This document shows, one piece after another, positions 20,963-34,198 of a DNA stretch of 64,000 bases. The stretch spans positions 62,698,365 through 62,762,364 of the forward strand of contig NC_092093.1 in assembly GCF_045679555.1 (NCBI RefSeq). The letters run 5' to 3'. The notes beneath the pieces are model-generated. The model saw only the letters and a list, made by a program, of their open reading frames with translations, did not search any database and was not told the DNA's origin. The translations under genes were made by a program, and so were the position numbers. The stretch is from Salvelinus alpinus (taxonomy: Eukaryota; Chordata; Actinopteri; Salmoniformes; Salmonidae). How positions within the stretch are numbered: the stretch's first letter is position 1; every line of letters begins with the position of its first letter.

Positions 20963-23900
20963 AATGGCGCCGGGAGAAATGGCTGCAGTTTTATGGGCGC
21001 CCAAACAATTGTGCTATGTGTTTTTTTCGCGTAATTTCTTACTTATTTTGTACATAATGTTTCTGCAACCATATCTTACGGCAAAAAATAGCTTTTGGAT
21101 ATCAGGACAGCGATCACTCACCTCGGATTAGACAAAGATTTTATCTACAACAAAGACGACGCACAAGACATTCTCCAAACACCCCACAGGACCGACATCC
21201 CTGTTATTTGCAAGAGAAAACGACGCAGGTACAGAGGACAAAGAGCCGGATGCCTGGTCAGGACCCGGCGAAGGCGACTGGGAAAGCTGCCATTACCGTC
21301 AATACTACTCGCCAACGTGCAATCATTGGACAATAAATTAGACGAGGTACGATCACGAATATCCTACCAACGGGACATCAAAAACTGTAATATCCTATGT
21401 TTCACGGAATCGTGGCTGAATGACGACATGGATATTCAGCTAGTGGGATATACGCTACAACGGCAAGATAGAACAGCACACTCCGGTAAGACGAGGGGGG
21501 GGGGGCGGTCTGTGCATATTTGTAAACAACAGCTGGTGCACGAAATCTAAGAAGTCTCTAGATTTTGCTCGACTGAAGTAGAGTATATTGTGATAAATTG
21601 CAGGCCACTACTTTCCTAGAGAGTTTTCAGCTATACTTTTCGTGGCTGTTTATTTACCACCACAGACAGATGCTGGCACTAAGACCGCACTCAGTCAGCT
21701 GTATAAGGAAATAAGCAAACAGGAAACCACTCACCCAGAGGCGGCGCTCCTAGTAGCCGGAGACTTTAATGCAGGGAAACTTAAATCAGTTCTACCAAAT
21801 TTCTATCAACATGTAAAATGTGCAACCAGAGGGAAAAAAAATCTAGATCACCTGTACTCCACACACAGAGACGCGTACAAAGCTCTCCCTAGCCCTCCAT
21901 TTGGTAAATCCGACCACAACTCTATCCTGCTGATTCCTGCTTACAAGCAAAAATTAAAGCAGGAAGCACCAGTGACTCGATCTATAAAAAAGTGGTCAGA
22001 TGAAGCAGATGCTAAACTACAGGACTGCTTTGCTATCACAGACTGGAACATGTTCCGGGATTCTTCCGATGGCATTGAGGAGTACACCACATCAGTCACT
22101 GGCTTCATCAATAAGTGCATTGAGGACATCGTCCCCACAGTGACTGTACGTACATACCCCAACCAGAAGCCATGGATTAGAGACAACATTCGCACTGAGC
22201 TAAAGGATAGAGCTTCAAGATGCGGGACTCTAACCCGGAAGCTTACAAGAAATCCTGCTATGCCCTGCGACGAACCATCAAATAGGCAAAGCGTCAATAC
22301 AGGGATAAGATTGAATCATACTACACCGGCTCCGACGCTCGTCTTATGTGGCAGGGCTTGCAAACTATTACAGACTACAAAGGGAAGCACAGCTGCGAGC
22401 TGCCCAGTGACATGAGCCTACAAGGCGAGCTAAATCACTTCTATGCTCGCTTCGAGGCAAGCAACACTGAGGGATGCATGAGAGCATCAGCTGTTCCGGA
22501 CGACTGTGTGATCACACTCTCCATAGCAGACATGAGTAAGACCTTTAAACAGGTCAACATACACAAGGCTGCGGGGCCAGACGGATTACCAGGACGTGTG
22601 CTCCGGGCATGTGCTGACCAACTGGCAGGTGTCTCCACTGACATTTTCAACATGTCCCTGATTGAGTCTGTAATACCAACATGTTTCAAGCAGACCACCA
22701 TAGTCCCTGTGCCCAAGAACACAAAGGCAACCTGCCTAAATGACTACAGACCCGTAGCACTCACGTCCGTAGCCATGAAGTGCTTTGAAAGGTTGGTAAT
22801 GGCTCACATCAACACCATTATCCCAGAAATCCTAGACCCACTCCAATTTTCATACCGCTCCAACAGATCCACAGATGATGCAATCTCTATTGCACTCCAC
22901 ACTGCCCTTTCCCACCTGGACAAAAGGAACACTTATGTGAGAATGCTATTCATTGACTACAGCTCAGCGTTCAACACCACAGTACCCTCAAAGCTCATCA
23001 CTAAGCTAAGGATCCTGGGACTAAACACCTCCCTCTGCAACTGGATCCTGGACTTCCTGACGGGCCGCCCCGAGGTGGTGAGGGTAGGTAGCAACACATC
23101 TGCCACGCTGATCCTCAACACTGGAGCTCCACAGGGGTGCGTGCTCAGTCCCCTCCTGTACTCCCTGTTCACCCATGACTGCATTGCCAGGCACGACTCC
23201 AACACCATCATTAAGTTTGCAGAAGACGCAACAGTGGTAGGCCTGATCACAGACAACGACGAGACAGCCTATAGGGAGGAGGTCAGAGACCTGGCCCTGT
23301 GGTGCCAGAATAACGACCTATCCCTCAACGTAGCCAAGACTAAGGAGATGATTGTGGACTACAGGAAAAGGAGGCCCGAGCACGCCACCATTCTAATCGA
23401 CGGGGCTATAGTGGAGCAGGTTGAGAGCTTCAAGTTTCTCGGTGTCCACATCAGCAACAAACTAGAATGGTCCAAACACACCAAGCCAGTCGTGAAGAGG
23501 GCACGACAAAGCCTATTCCCCCTCAGGAGACTAAAAGGATTTGGCATGGGTCCTCAGATCCTCAAAAGGTTCTACAGCTGCAACATCGAGAGCATCCTGA
23601 CTGGTTGCATCACTGCCTGGTACGGCAATTGCTCGGCCTTTGACCGCAAGGCACTACAGAGGGTAGTGCGTACGATCCAGTACATCACTGGGGCTAAGCT
23701 GCCTGCCATCCAGGACCTCTACACCAGGCGGTGTCAGAGGACGGCCATAAAAATTGTCAAAGACCCCAGCCATCCCAGTCATAGACTGTTCTCTCTACTA
23801 CCGCATGGCAAGCGGTACCGGAGTGCCAAGTCTAGGACAAAAAGGCTTTTCAACAGTTTTTACCCCCAAGCCATAAGACTCCTGAACAGGTAATCAAATG

Positions 23901-24418
23901 GCTACCCGGACTATTTGCATTGTGTGCCCCCCCAGCCCCCCCCAAACCCTATTTTTACGCTGCTGCTACTCTCTGTTTATCATACATGCATAGTCACTTT
24001 AACTATACATTAATGTACATACTACCTCAATTGGGCCAGCCAACCAGTGCTCCCGCACATTGGCTAACCGGGCTATCTGCAATGTGTCCCGCCACCCACC
24101 ACCCGCCAACCCCTCTTTTACGCTACTGCTACTCTCTGTTCATCATATATGCATAGTCACTTTAACCATATCTACATGTACATACTACCTCAATCAGCCT
24201 GACTAACCGGTGTCTGTGTGTAGCCTCGCTACTTTTATAGCCTCGCTACTGTATATAGCCTGTCTTTTTACTGTTGTTTTATTTCTTTACTTTCCTATTG
24301 TTCACCTAACACCTTTTTTGCACTATTGGTTAGAGCCTGTAAGTAAGCATTTCACTGTAAGGTCTACACCTGTTGTATTCAGCGCACGTGACAAATAAAC
24401 TTTGATTTGATTTGATCA
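20963..24418 (+). mobile_element. Rex1/CR1-like LINE inserted in the minisatellite
   Basis: Runs from a GGCGCCGGGAG start to an ATTTGATTTG tail. The bases TAAAA flank it at 20958-20962 and 24419-24423, consistent with a short target duplication. It belongs to the same family as the LINE at 13193 but is oriented oppositely. The coding region is split among frames. Confidence 0.92.
21095..23893 (+). pseudogene. LINE endonuclease-reverse transcriptase, frameshifted
   Basis: Three frame segments (21095-21550, 21642-22415, 22346-23893) together cover the endonuclease (LLANVQSL, CFTESWL, VAGDFN, SDHNSILL) and reverse transcriptase ([44 protein letters not shown]). Two frame changes separate them. 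The RT active-site motif reads KFAEDATVV where the intact relative has KFADDTTVV, so the first catalytic Asp is replaced by Glu. The copy is dead for self-copying. Confidence 0.9.
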
Positions 24419-24423
24419 TAAAA

Positions 24424-26006
24424 CACTGCTCCAACACCACCGCTATAACACCGCTACAACACCACCGCTATAACACCGCTATAACACCGCTACAACACCA
24501 CCGCTATAACACCGCTACAACACCGCTACAACACCGCTACAACACCGCTACAACACCGCTACAACACCGCTACAACACCACCGCTATAACACCGCTACAA
24601 CACCGCTATAACACCGCTACAACACCACCGCTATAACACCGCTATAACACCGCTATAACACCGCTATAACACCGATATAACACCGCTATAACACCGCTAC
24701 AACACCACCGCTATAACACCGCTACAACACCACCGCTATAACACCACCGCTATAACACCACCGCTATAACACCGCTATAACACCGCTACAACACCGCTAC
24801 AACACCGCTACAACACCACCGCTATAACACCGCTACAACACCGCTATAACACCGCTACAACACCACCGCTATAACACCGCTATAACACCGCTACAACACC
24901 ACCGCTATAACACCGCTACAACACCGCTACAACACCACTGCTATAACACCGCTACAACACCGCTACAACACCGCTAGAACACCGCTACAACACTGCTATA
25001 ACACCACTATAACACCGCTACAACACCGCTACAACACCACTACAACACCACCGCTATAACACCACCGCTATAACACCGCTATAACACAGCTACAACACTG
25101 CTACAACACCGCTACAACACCACTACAACACCACCGCTACAACACCACCGCTACAACACCACCGCTATAACACCGCTATAACACCGCTATAACACCGCTA
25201 CAACACCGCTACAACACCACTACAACACCACCGCTACAACACCACCGCTATAACACCGCTATAACACCACCGCTACAACACCGCTATAACACCACCGCTA
25301 CAACACCGCTATAACACCGCTATAACACCGCTACAACACCACCGCTACAACACCACCGCTACAACACCGCTATAACACCGCTATAACACCACCGCTATAA
25401 CACCGCTATAACACCGCTACAACACCACCGCTACAACACCACCGCTACAACACCGCTATAACACCACTGCTACAACACCGCTATAACACCGCTATAACAC
25501 CACTGCTACAACACCGCTATAACACCACCGCTATAACACTGCTATAACACCGCTACAACACCGCTACAACACCACCGCTATAACACCACTATAACACCGC
25601 TACAACACCGCTACAACACCACCGCTATAACACCGCTATAACACCGCTATAACACCGCTATAACACCGCTACAACACCGCTACAACACCGCTACAACACC
25701 ACCGCTATAACACCGCTACAACACCGCTATAACACCGCTACAACACCGCTATAACACCGCTATAACACAGCTACAACACCGCTATAACTCCACTACAACA
25801 CTGTCTAACACCGCTACAATACCACCGCTATAACACCATCTAACACCGCTACACCGTCTTACACTGTCTAACACTGCTACACCACCGCTACAACACTGCT
25901 ACACCACCGCTATAACACTGCTACACCACCGCTATAACACTGCTACAACACCGCTACAACACTGCAACACCACCGCTATAACACCGTCTAACACCGTTAC
26001 AACACT
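24424..26006 (+). repeat. 11-bp minisatellite, right part
   Basis: Units CTACAACACCG and CTATAACACCG, often with an inserted ACC triplet. The CTATCACCG and AGCTAAAACAC variants common on the left side are rare here, so the two halves have diverged in composition. Confidence 0.95.
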
Positions 26007-27464
<1,458 letters not shown>

Positions 27465-27720
27465 TACCCACGGGAAAAAACTGGTTAAATCAACGTTGTT
27501 TCCACGTCATTTCTACCAAAAAAAAAGATATATGATGACGTTGAATCAACGCGGAAAAGGAATTGGATTTGCAAAAAGTCCTCAACATGAGGGCATTTCA
27601 TCTTTTTTTCTTTTAACCTAAATTCAATGACATGGTGAAATGTTTTGTTTATTTCACGTTTGACAACTAATTTAAAAATAAATTATAACTAGATGTTCAA
27701 CTGTGTGTGCCTAGTGGGTA
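27465..27720. mobile_element. MITE-like repeat just upstream of crh
   Basis: Starts near CCCACGGG with TTAAATCAACGTTGTTTCCA and ends near GTGCCTAGTGGG. These ends resemble the GTTGAATCAAC and CCCAGTGGG ends of an abundant teleost non-autonomous DNA element. A second fragment of that element occurs at 62050-62102. The 3' edge is about 185 bases from the crh TATA box. Confidence 0.6.
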
Positions 27721-27789
27721 TGGACAAACAATTATATCCACATCCAAGCCTGTCTGTGCTGAAAGCACACACACACACACACAAACATT

Positions 27790-27798
27790 ATGACTCAT
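27790..27798 (+). promoter_or_regulatory. AP-1 site in the crh promoter
   Basis: ATGACTCAT is a perfect palindromic AP-1 site 107 bases upstream of the TATA box. Its use is inferred from the match alone. Confidence 0.45.
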
Positions 27799-27904
27799 CT
27801 CATTCAAACTATCCCAGACTTTCACAGATGCATTCCTTCAAGTTACACACATGCGCAGACGCAATCTCTGAGCTCAGAGCGTAACACTTGTCGCGGGTCT
27901 TGGC

Positions 27905-27912
27905 TATATAAA
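27905..27912 (+). promoter_or_regulatory. crh: crh TATA box
   Basis: TATATAAA stands about 130 bases before the donor at the end of the putative non-coding exon 1, as in other crh genes, whose promoters have a TATA box. Transcription would start near 27935. Confidence 0.8.
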
Positions 27913-27934
27913 TCCAAACTGCCGTCCTTTCTTT

Positions 27935-28038
27935 GAAGAACATCTTATACCAATTTCTTGAACAACACTACTGGAAGAGGAAGGCAGCTCTCGACAAATA
28001 CCTTAAATCTTCCAGGACACACAACGGCTCAACTGAAG
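27935..28038 (+). other. crh: crh non-coding exon 1
   Basis: The exon is inferred between the TATA box and a good splice donor (GAAG/GTATGA at 28038/28039). The intron of 512 bases ends in TTTCTTTTTTAG at 28550. A non-coding first exon followed by a single coding exon is the standard crh arrangement. The exact transcription start is a guess. Confidence 0.7.
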
Positions 28039-28570
28039 GTATGAGACCTTTTCTGTTGGCAACAAGTCCATTCATATATCATACTTAATTTTAAACTTTT
28101 ATTTACATTTGTCTGTCGGCAGGTGACATTACATGTCCTTTTTTCCTCAACATGAAGAGCTGTTCATAGTTTTTCATATTAACTTGATGGATACTGAAAG
28201 ATCATAAATCATATAGTCTCTCTCTCTGTTAGCTCTCCTTGTGATTTTGTGGACATTTCATCAACCCCTGGATTTATGTGCCACTAAATGGATTACTTTG
28301 AATTTACATATTCTATTTTATTTATTACTAGCTGTAAATTCCTAGTCCGATAATGCTAGACGACCAGAGTTTAAAATTCTAGACAGTGTATTCTCATCAC
28401 AATTGAAAACTTTTACATAAAAGTCATGCACATTTATTTTATATTACCCAGCAACTCGCCTCTCCATTTTACGCACAAATTACGCATCAACGTATTGTAC
28501 AGAAATAATTGAGAAGAGACGTGAAGTTAATTGGCTCCTTTCTTTTTTAGATTCCTGTTGATCCCCTGAC

Positions 28571-29074
28571 ATGAAGCTCAATTTACTTGTCACCACCGTG
28601 GTTCTGCTGGTTGCCTTCTTACCGCGCTATGAATGTAGGGCTGTCGAGAGCCCTGACGATGTCCAGCGCTCCACCGCTCCACAGCTCGACGCGCAGCAAC
28701 AGTCTCTTCCCCTCCTGACGCGACTCGGAGAGGAATACTACATCAGACTGGGCAACGGGAACCGCAACTCTGCCGCGTCCGCACCGAAAGTCATGCACCC
28801 GGAGGGCTCCCCAGCGGTCTACAACAGAGCCTTGCAGCTCCAGCTGACGCAGCGCCTTCTACAAGGCAAAGTTGGGGACATCAATAGGTTCATCAGCGGC
28901 TTCGCGAACCAGCTCGACGACTCGATGGAGAGGGGGAGGAGGTCCGACGACCCGCCGATTTCTCTAGATCTCACGTTCCACATGCTTCGACAGATGATGG
29001 AGATGTCCAGAGCTGAACAGTTACAGCAACAAGCCCATAGCAACAGAAAAATGATGGAGATCTTCGGGAAATGA
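28571..29074 (+). CDS. crh: corticotropin-releasing hormone precursor
   Basis: A 167-residue secreted prohormone in one coding exon starting at 28551. Residues 1-24 form the signal peptide (MKLNLLVTTVVLLVAFLP). A conserved propeptide block (RLGEEYYIRLGN) and a block around ALQLQLTQRLLQGKVG follow. Cleavage after RGRR at residue 124 releases a 41-residue peptide (28943-29065) starting SDDPPISLDLTF and ending AHSNRKMMEIF. The terminal Gly-Lys gives C-terminal amidation. This peptide drives pituitary ACTH release through Gs-coupled CRH receptors. The QAHSNRKMMEI tail identifies CRH and excludes urotensin I. The middle (HMLRQMMEMSRAEQLQQQ) departs from the usual HLLREVLEMARAEQLAQQ. The adjacent trim55, dnajc5b and pde7a confirm orthology. 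It is probably the teleost crhb type; salmonids keep extra copies. Confidence 0.97.
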   Translation: MKLNLLVTTVVLLVAFLPRYECRAVESPDDVQRSTAPQLDAQQQSLPLLTRLGEEYYIRLGNGNRNSAASAPKVMHPEGSPAVYNRALQLQLTQRLLQGKVGDINRFISGFANQLDDSMERGRRSDDPPISLDLTFHMLRQMMEMSRAEQLQQQAHSNRKMMEIFGK

Positions 29075-29510
29075 AAACTGCATCAATCCATCCGCCAAAG
29101 ATTTGTTTTTCCGTTTAGCTCAAAACACAATTATCTATACCATAGTGCAGCTTTTCCTTCTTTGTTTATAATGATTTATTTTATAGCTTTAACTTCCAAC
29201 GATGTAGACTAAATGGGCTTGTACATGACTTGTGTAATTATCAGATTGTAGCCTATATCATGCAAGATAAACTATGTTCTGTTAATTTATATTAGGCTAC
29301 TGTTGTTAAAGTGCTCAATCCAAACTGTAGCATATACAATATTGTTTCTTTAAGATATGAACATATTTTTTGGTAGACCTTATAGGCTTTGGAAATGAAG
29401 TTTTATTGTATGTTATGTTATTTAAGTTTGTTAATAAACTTATGATCAACCAGTCAATTTTTGTTGTGCAAGAGAATGTCTTATATTTATATTTTTCAAT
29501 AAAATCTGAA
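29075..29510 (+). other. crh: crh 3' untranslated region with poly(A) signals
   Basis: AT-rich sequence with AATAAA at 29433-29438 and 29498-29503, and another at 29718. The first or second is the likely crh polyadenylation signal. Confidence 0.6.
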
Positions 29511-30569
29511 AAGTTAAGTTTGCACTTTCCTGTGGATATTTTAAAATTCAACAGTTTATTGCCCATAATAGTTATAGCCTTGAAAACATTTGAATCTAAA
29601 TTTGGTTTTGTTTAAATACTGCACACAAACCTTTCACTGATCTGAAGTGATCGGCAAAAAAACCTGAACAGGATTGTCTGTATAACCTATTGTCTGTATA
29701 ACCTATTGTCTGTATTCAATAAAACAGATCACATTTTCATAAAAAAACAAAACATAGAACATACAAACAATTAAAATCATGAGAGTCCCTAGATGTCCGT
29801 ACAACAGAAGAAAGTGCGAGGACAGGGCGAGAGCTTTCTTAGATTCCTGTATATGTCTAATTGTATGAGCATCGAACAGCAGCACCTGTCCTTTTCAAAC
29901 CAACGGCAATAGTTGATATACCATTTGCAATGTGTTGAGAAATAAATCCAAAAAGTAAGATTCAAAAAGGAAGATTACTCTGAATAATACAGATCTAACA
30001 AAACATGTTAACAGTTTTTCCGGTCCTTTGAACTGATTTAGGATCAGCTCTCTGCCTGGTGTGTGTGCTCTGATCCTGGACCCGGGCCGTGGGGTCAAAA
30101 TACACAAAACAATTGATGTGTGTCTGAGAGTCAAGGTCCATTGTCTGCCCTACATAGTAACAGGGGGCTTATTACAGCACAGAGCCTAAGTTGGAAAGGT
30201 TGCAGTGAACTATGCTGCAAACGTGATTGGAATGGAAGCGTAAATGATGGATCTGGATCCGGTTTCGATACCTGCTGGTTAAATCACCTCAGAGACCACG
30301 GGAGGTCTGTGGGGAGGGGGAGCACTATGACTGGCTAGTAGATGGACAGTTGAAACAGGTTAATAAAACTGAAGAGATGACATGAAATGTACAAAAGGAA
30401 AATAGTACATCAGTTGTCTATATGTACATTGAAACAATCCTAACACCACTCAAGATATCTGGAGAAACTGAACTGATTAACCAGACTATCAGGTCTGATA
30501 TCTGCATCAGATTTATCTCCACATGGATCCGTGTGTGTGAGACACGTTAAAGCACCACCTCAAGATCCA
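29511..30569. other. no gene or recognised repeat
   Basis: Intergenic region between crh and a long CA tract, with a short direct repeat of TGTCTGTATAACCTATTG around 29677-29710. Confidence 0.45.
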
Positions 30570-30570
30570 C

Positions 30571-30775
<205 letters not shown>

Positions 30776-31146
30776 CCTCCACTCAGATGGAAGGAGGTAT
30801 ATGGATCGCACAACAAGCTCCCTGACATCGTTAGCAGAACTGAGGCAGTGAGACGTGTGAACTAACTCCTGTTTACTGCTAAGGAGGGGAGGTGTAAGAG
30901 AAAGACCTCATGAAGAAATGGTGTTGGAGGCCAACGGAAACGACTTTGCCCTACATGCCTATAATGGTCTATATACTCTGCCGGAGACAAGGTTTCTACA
31001 GGGAGGAAGTAGTGGTGCATTCAGATGTTAAGGAAGAAGGACACCTGACCAAAAAAGTTTTATGCACACACTTTATTTATGCAACGTAATATACACTGTG
31101 ACAATATGCAGGCAAAATATCATCTTAAAAACGTTTTTTTCTTATT

Positions 31147-31830
31147 TTTTTCAAATGAGAAAATCAAATCAAATCAAGTTTATTTTATATAGCCCTTCGT
31201 ACATCAGCTAATATCTCGAAGTGCTGTACAGAAACCCAGCCTAAAACCCCAAACAGCAAGAAATGCAGGTGTAGAAGCACGGTGGCTGGGAAAAACTCCC
31301 TAGAAAGGCCAAAACCTAGGAAGAAACCTAGAGAGGAACCAGGCTATGAGGGGTGGCCAGTCCTCTTCTGGCTGTGCCGGGTGGAGATTATAACAGAACA
31401 TGGCCAAGATGTTCAAAATTTTCATAAATGACCAGCATGGTCAAATAATAATCAGGAATAAATGTCAGTTGGCTTTTCATAGCCGATCATTAGGAGTTGA
31501 AAACAGCAGGTCTGGGACAGGTAGCACGTCCGGTGGACAGGTCAGGGTTCCATAACCGCAGGCAGAACAGTTGAAACTGGAACAGCAGCAAGGCCAGGTG
31601 GACTGGGGACAGCAAGGAGTCATCATGCCCGATCGTCCTGACGCATGGTCCTAGGGCTCAGGTCCTCCGAGAGAGAGAAAGAAAGAGAGAAGGAGAGAAT
31701 TAGAGAGAGCATACTTAAATTCACACAGGACACTGGATAAGACAGGAGAAGTACTCCAGATATAACCAACTGACCCTAGCCCCCCGACACATAAACTACT
31801 GCAGCATAAATACTGGAGGCTGAGACAGGA
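31147..31830 (-). repeat. abundant salmonid dispersed repeat
   Basis: Starts AAATCAAATCAAATCAAG, a reversed ATTTG-type non-LTR tail, and continues through a block with GTACATCAGCTAATATCTCG and GCATGGTCCTAGGGCTCAGG that I recognise as very common in salmonid sequence. The element probably moves by target-primed reverse transcription, judging from its tail. Its coding capacity, if any, is not in the window. Confidence 0.65.
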
Positions 31831-32840
31831 GGGGTCAGGAGAAAAGACTGCTTGTTGTCTCTTACAGTAATTGAAAAACCTATACTGTATATATTAAACC
31901 TATATATTATTCTCCCATGTGAAGTCCTAATGTTACTAAATATAATTTTGCTTTATCTTACCACCTGTGTGTTCCTTCATGGAATACTTTTTCATTAAAA
32001 ACAAAAACATAAAAAGGCAAAAACCATGAAAGTCCTCCGAAGGTTCTTGTTTGAGATGTTCAGCCTATGATATTCTATAATGATGTAGATCAGACGGTGG
32101 CATCTTGCCAACTTCATTAAAAAAACAGCACTGCTGCTTAGGCAAAGTGCTACAATGGCAGTCTGAGGGAACACTAAAACGAGCCACATCTCCTTTTGAA
32201 AAAACAAAACAAAAACACTGGTAGTACATTCCTTTTTTCTTTAAATAGGTAGACTCAGCTGTGAATTTAATTAAGGCAAAAAAGTTTTCCCAGAGTGAAC
32301 TTCCTGACTCGAAGTCCTGAAATGCACTCCTATTGGGCAAAAAACATGTCCATATCCAGCTGCATCCAACCACAGACTTGGGAGGAAGTCCCAGGAGAGT
32401 TTTGTGGCAGAATGATCAGTCTATCACCTGTGCAGGTATGCTCCAGGTAGTTGGCAATAGGCACTGATCACGGATCAGCTTTCCCTCTCCCACTCCTAAC
32501 CTTAACCATTAGGGCAGGGATGGATCATCAACTAGATTCAGACGCGGGACAATTTGTTATTGAGCGGATGGTCAGGGGGCTGGAACTTAATTACAAATAA
32601 TTTGTAGATTGCAAATTGACCGCAAGAAGCCCAAACAGATACAATATTTGACAAAAACATAAAACCTTGCTTACATTTGTATACGACCATATATCTCTCT
32701 ATTATGCGTAGGAATATTTTGGAACAGATTTCCCAAATTAAAATCACATGGAGCTGATTTGCTGGTGTTTTTTTTAGTATTTTTCGGCCTGCCAGTTGGG
32801 GAACCCTGCATTAGGGGAAAAACTCAAAATTGACATTAGA
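31831..32840. other. region downstream of trim55 remnant
   Basis: No exon recognised. It could include a former trim55 3' untranslated region on the minus strand, but nothing in the sequence proves this. Confidence 0.35.
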
Positions 32841-33036
32841 TCAGCAACTAGAGACTTCTCCACCATCTACCTCCTCATACTCATCATCTACAGACAGAGG
32901 GATATGGAAGTGAGGGATGAATGAAGAAAAACAACAGCATCTATGGAAAGCTTAATGTTGCTTTTACCTAGCCTGTTTTCAGATCAATAAAGATGACAGA
33001 CAGGAAACAAGGAAAGGAAATGACACAAGACAATTT

Positions 33037-33345
33037 AGATGCACCCCCAATCCCTTTAGGACCTGAGATGTTTGTAATTTAGATGCACCCCCCATCCCTT
33101 AAGGACCTGAGATGTTTGTAATTGAGATGCACCCCCCATCCCTTTAGGACCTGAGATGTTTGTAATTTAGATGCACCCCCAATCCCTCTAGGACCTGAGA
33201 TGTTGACAATTGAGATGCACCCCCCAATCCCTCTAGGACCTGAGATGTTTGCAATTGAGATGCACCCCCCCATCTTTCTAGGACCTGAGATGTTGACAAT
33301 TGAGATGCACCCCCTCATCCCTCTAGGACCTGAGAAGTTGACAAT
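33037..33345 (+). repeat. 44-45 bp minisatellite in trim55 intron
   Basis: Seven tandem units containing GATGCACCCCCCATCC and AGGACCTGAGATGTT, spaced 44, 44, 44, 44, 45 and 45 bases. The last units are slightly longer. Confidence 0.95.
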
Positions 33346-33369
33346 GACAGAGCCTCTGTGTGCAGGGGC

Positions 33370-33737
33370 AGACTTTTATTTATTTTTATTTGACCTTTAT
33401 TTAACCAGACAAGTTAAGAACAAATTCTTATTTACAATGACGGCCTACCAAAAGGCAAAACGCCTCCTGCGGGGACGGGGGCTGGGATTAAAAAAACAAC
33501 TACAAAAAGAAAGGAAAAAAAATATAGGACAGAACACACATGACGACAAGAGAGACAACACAACACTACATAAAGAGAGACCTAAGACAACAACATACAG
33601 TAGCAAGGCAGCAACACATGACAACACAGCATGGTAGCAACAACATGGTAGCGGCACAAAACATGGTATAAACATTATTGGGCACAGACAACAGCACAAA
33701 GGGCAAGAAGGTAGAGACAACAATACATCACTGATTA
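33370..33737 (+). repeat. salmonid dispersed repeat
   Basis: Starts with a reversed SINE tail (CCTTTATTTAACCAGACAAG) and continues CGGCCTACCAAAAGGCAAAA, a block I know from many salmonid sequences. It splits a GCCTCTGTGTGCAGGGGCA unit that occurs once before it (about 33350) and three times after. Confidence 0.7.
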
Positions 33738-33738
33738 A

Positions 33739-33865
33739 CATAGAGAGACTCAATGACAAAGCCTCTGTGTGCAGGGGCATACATAGAGAGACTCAATGAC
33801 AAAGCCTCTGTGTGCAGGGGCATACATAGAGAGACTCAATGACAAAGCCTCTGTGTGCAGGGATA
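33739..33865 (+). repeat. 43-bp tandem repeat, three units
   Basis: Three copies of ACATAGAGAGACTCAATGAC plus AAAGCCTCTGTGTGCAGGGG, beginning at 33739, 33781 and 33824. Confidence 0.9.
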
Positions 33866-33883
33866 CTCAAGAAGAGCTAGAGC

Positions 33884-34198
33884 TGGGACGATAAACTGGA
33901 AATTATCGACACCGATCACACAGATCACTTATTGCAGGCATGTTGCTGATATCGTTCATTATGATAAGTAGCCTATACTAGAGAAATGTGAAGTTTGAAA
34001 TGAAATGTTTGCTAATGTGGGTGATTGTTATTGGGACAATTGATGGCTACAACTATCAAACTAGTAATAGTAGTTTAAAGGATAATAAATAAATACAACT
34101 ATGGTGCACATTAATGCTATAAACTTATCGTTCTATTTATCACATCAATTCAGCCAATTTATCACGATATGGATTTTTGTCTATATCGCCCAGCTCTA
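33884..34198. mobile_element. MITE with inverted TAGAGCTGGG ends
   Basis: Starts TAGAGCTGGGACGATA and ends TATCGCCCAGCTCTA, so the ends are inverted repeats with one extra base. There is no coding capacity. It lies 30 bases from the 3' splice-donor side of a trim55 exon. The class is likely Tc1/mariner-type because of the TA ends. Confidence 0.75.
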
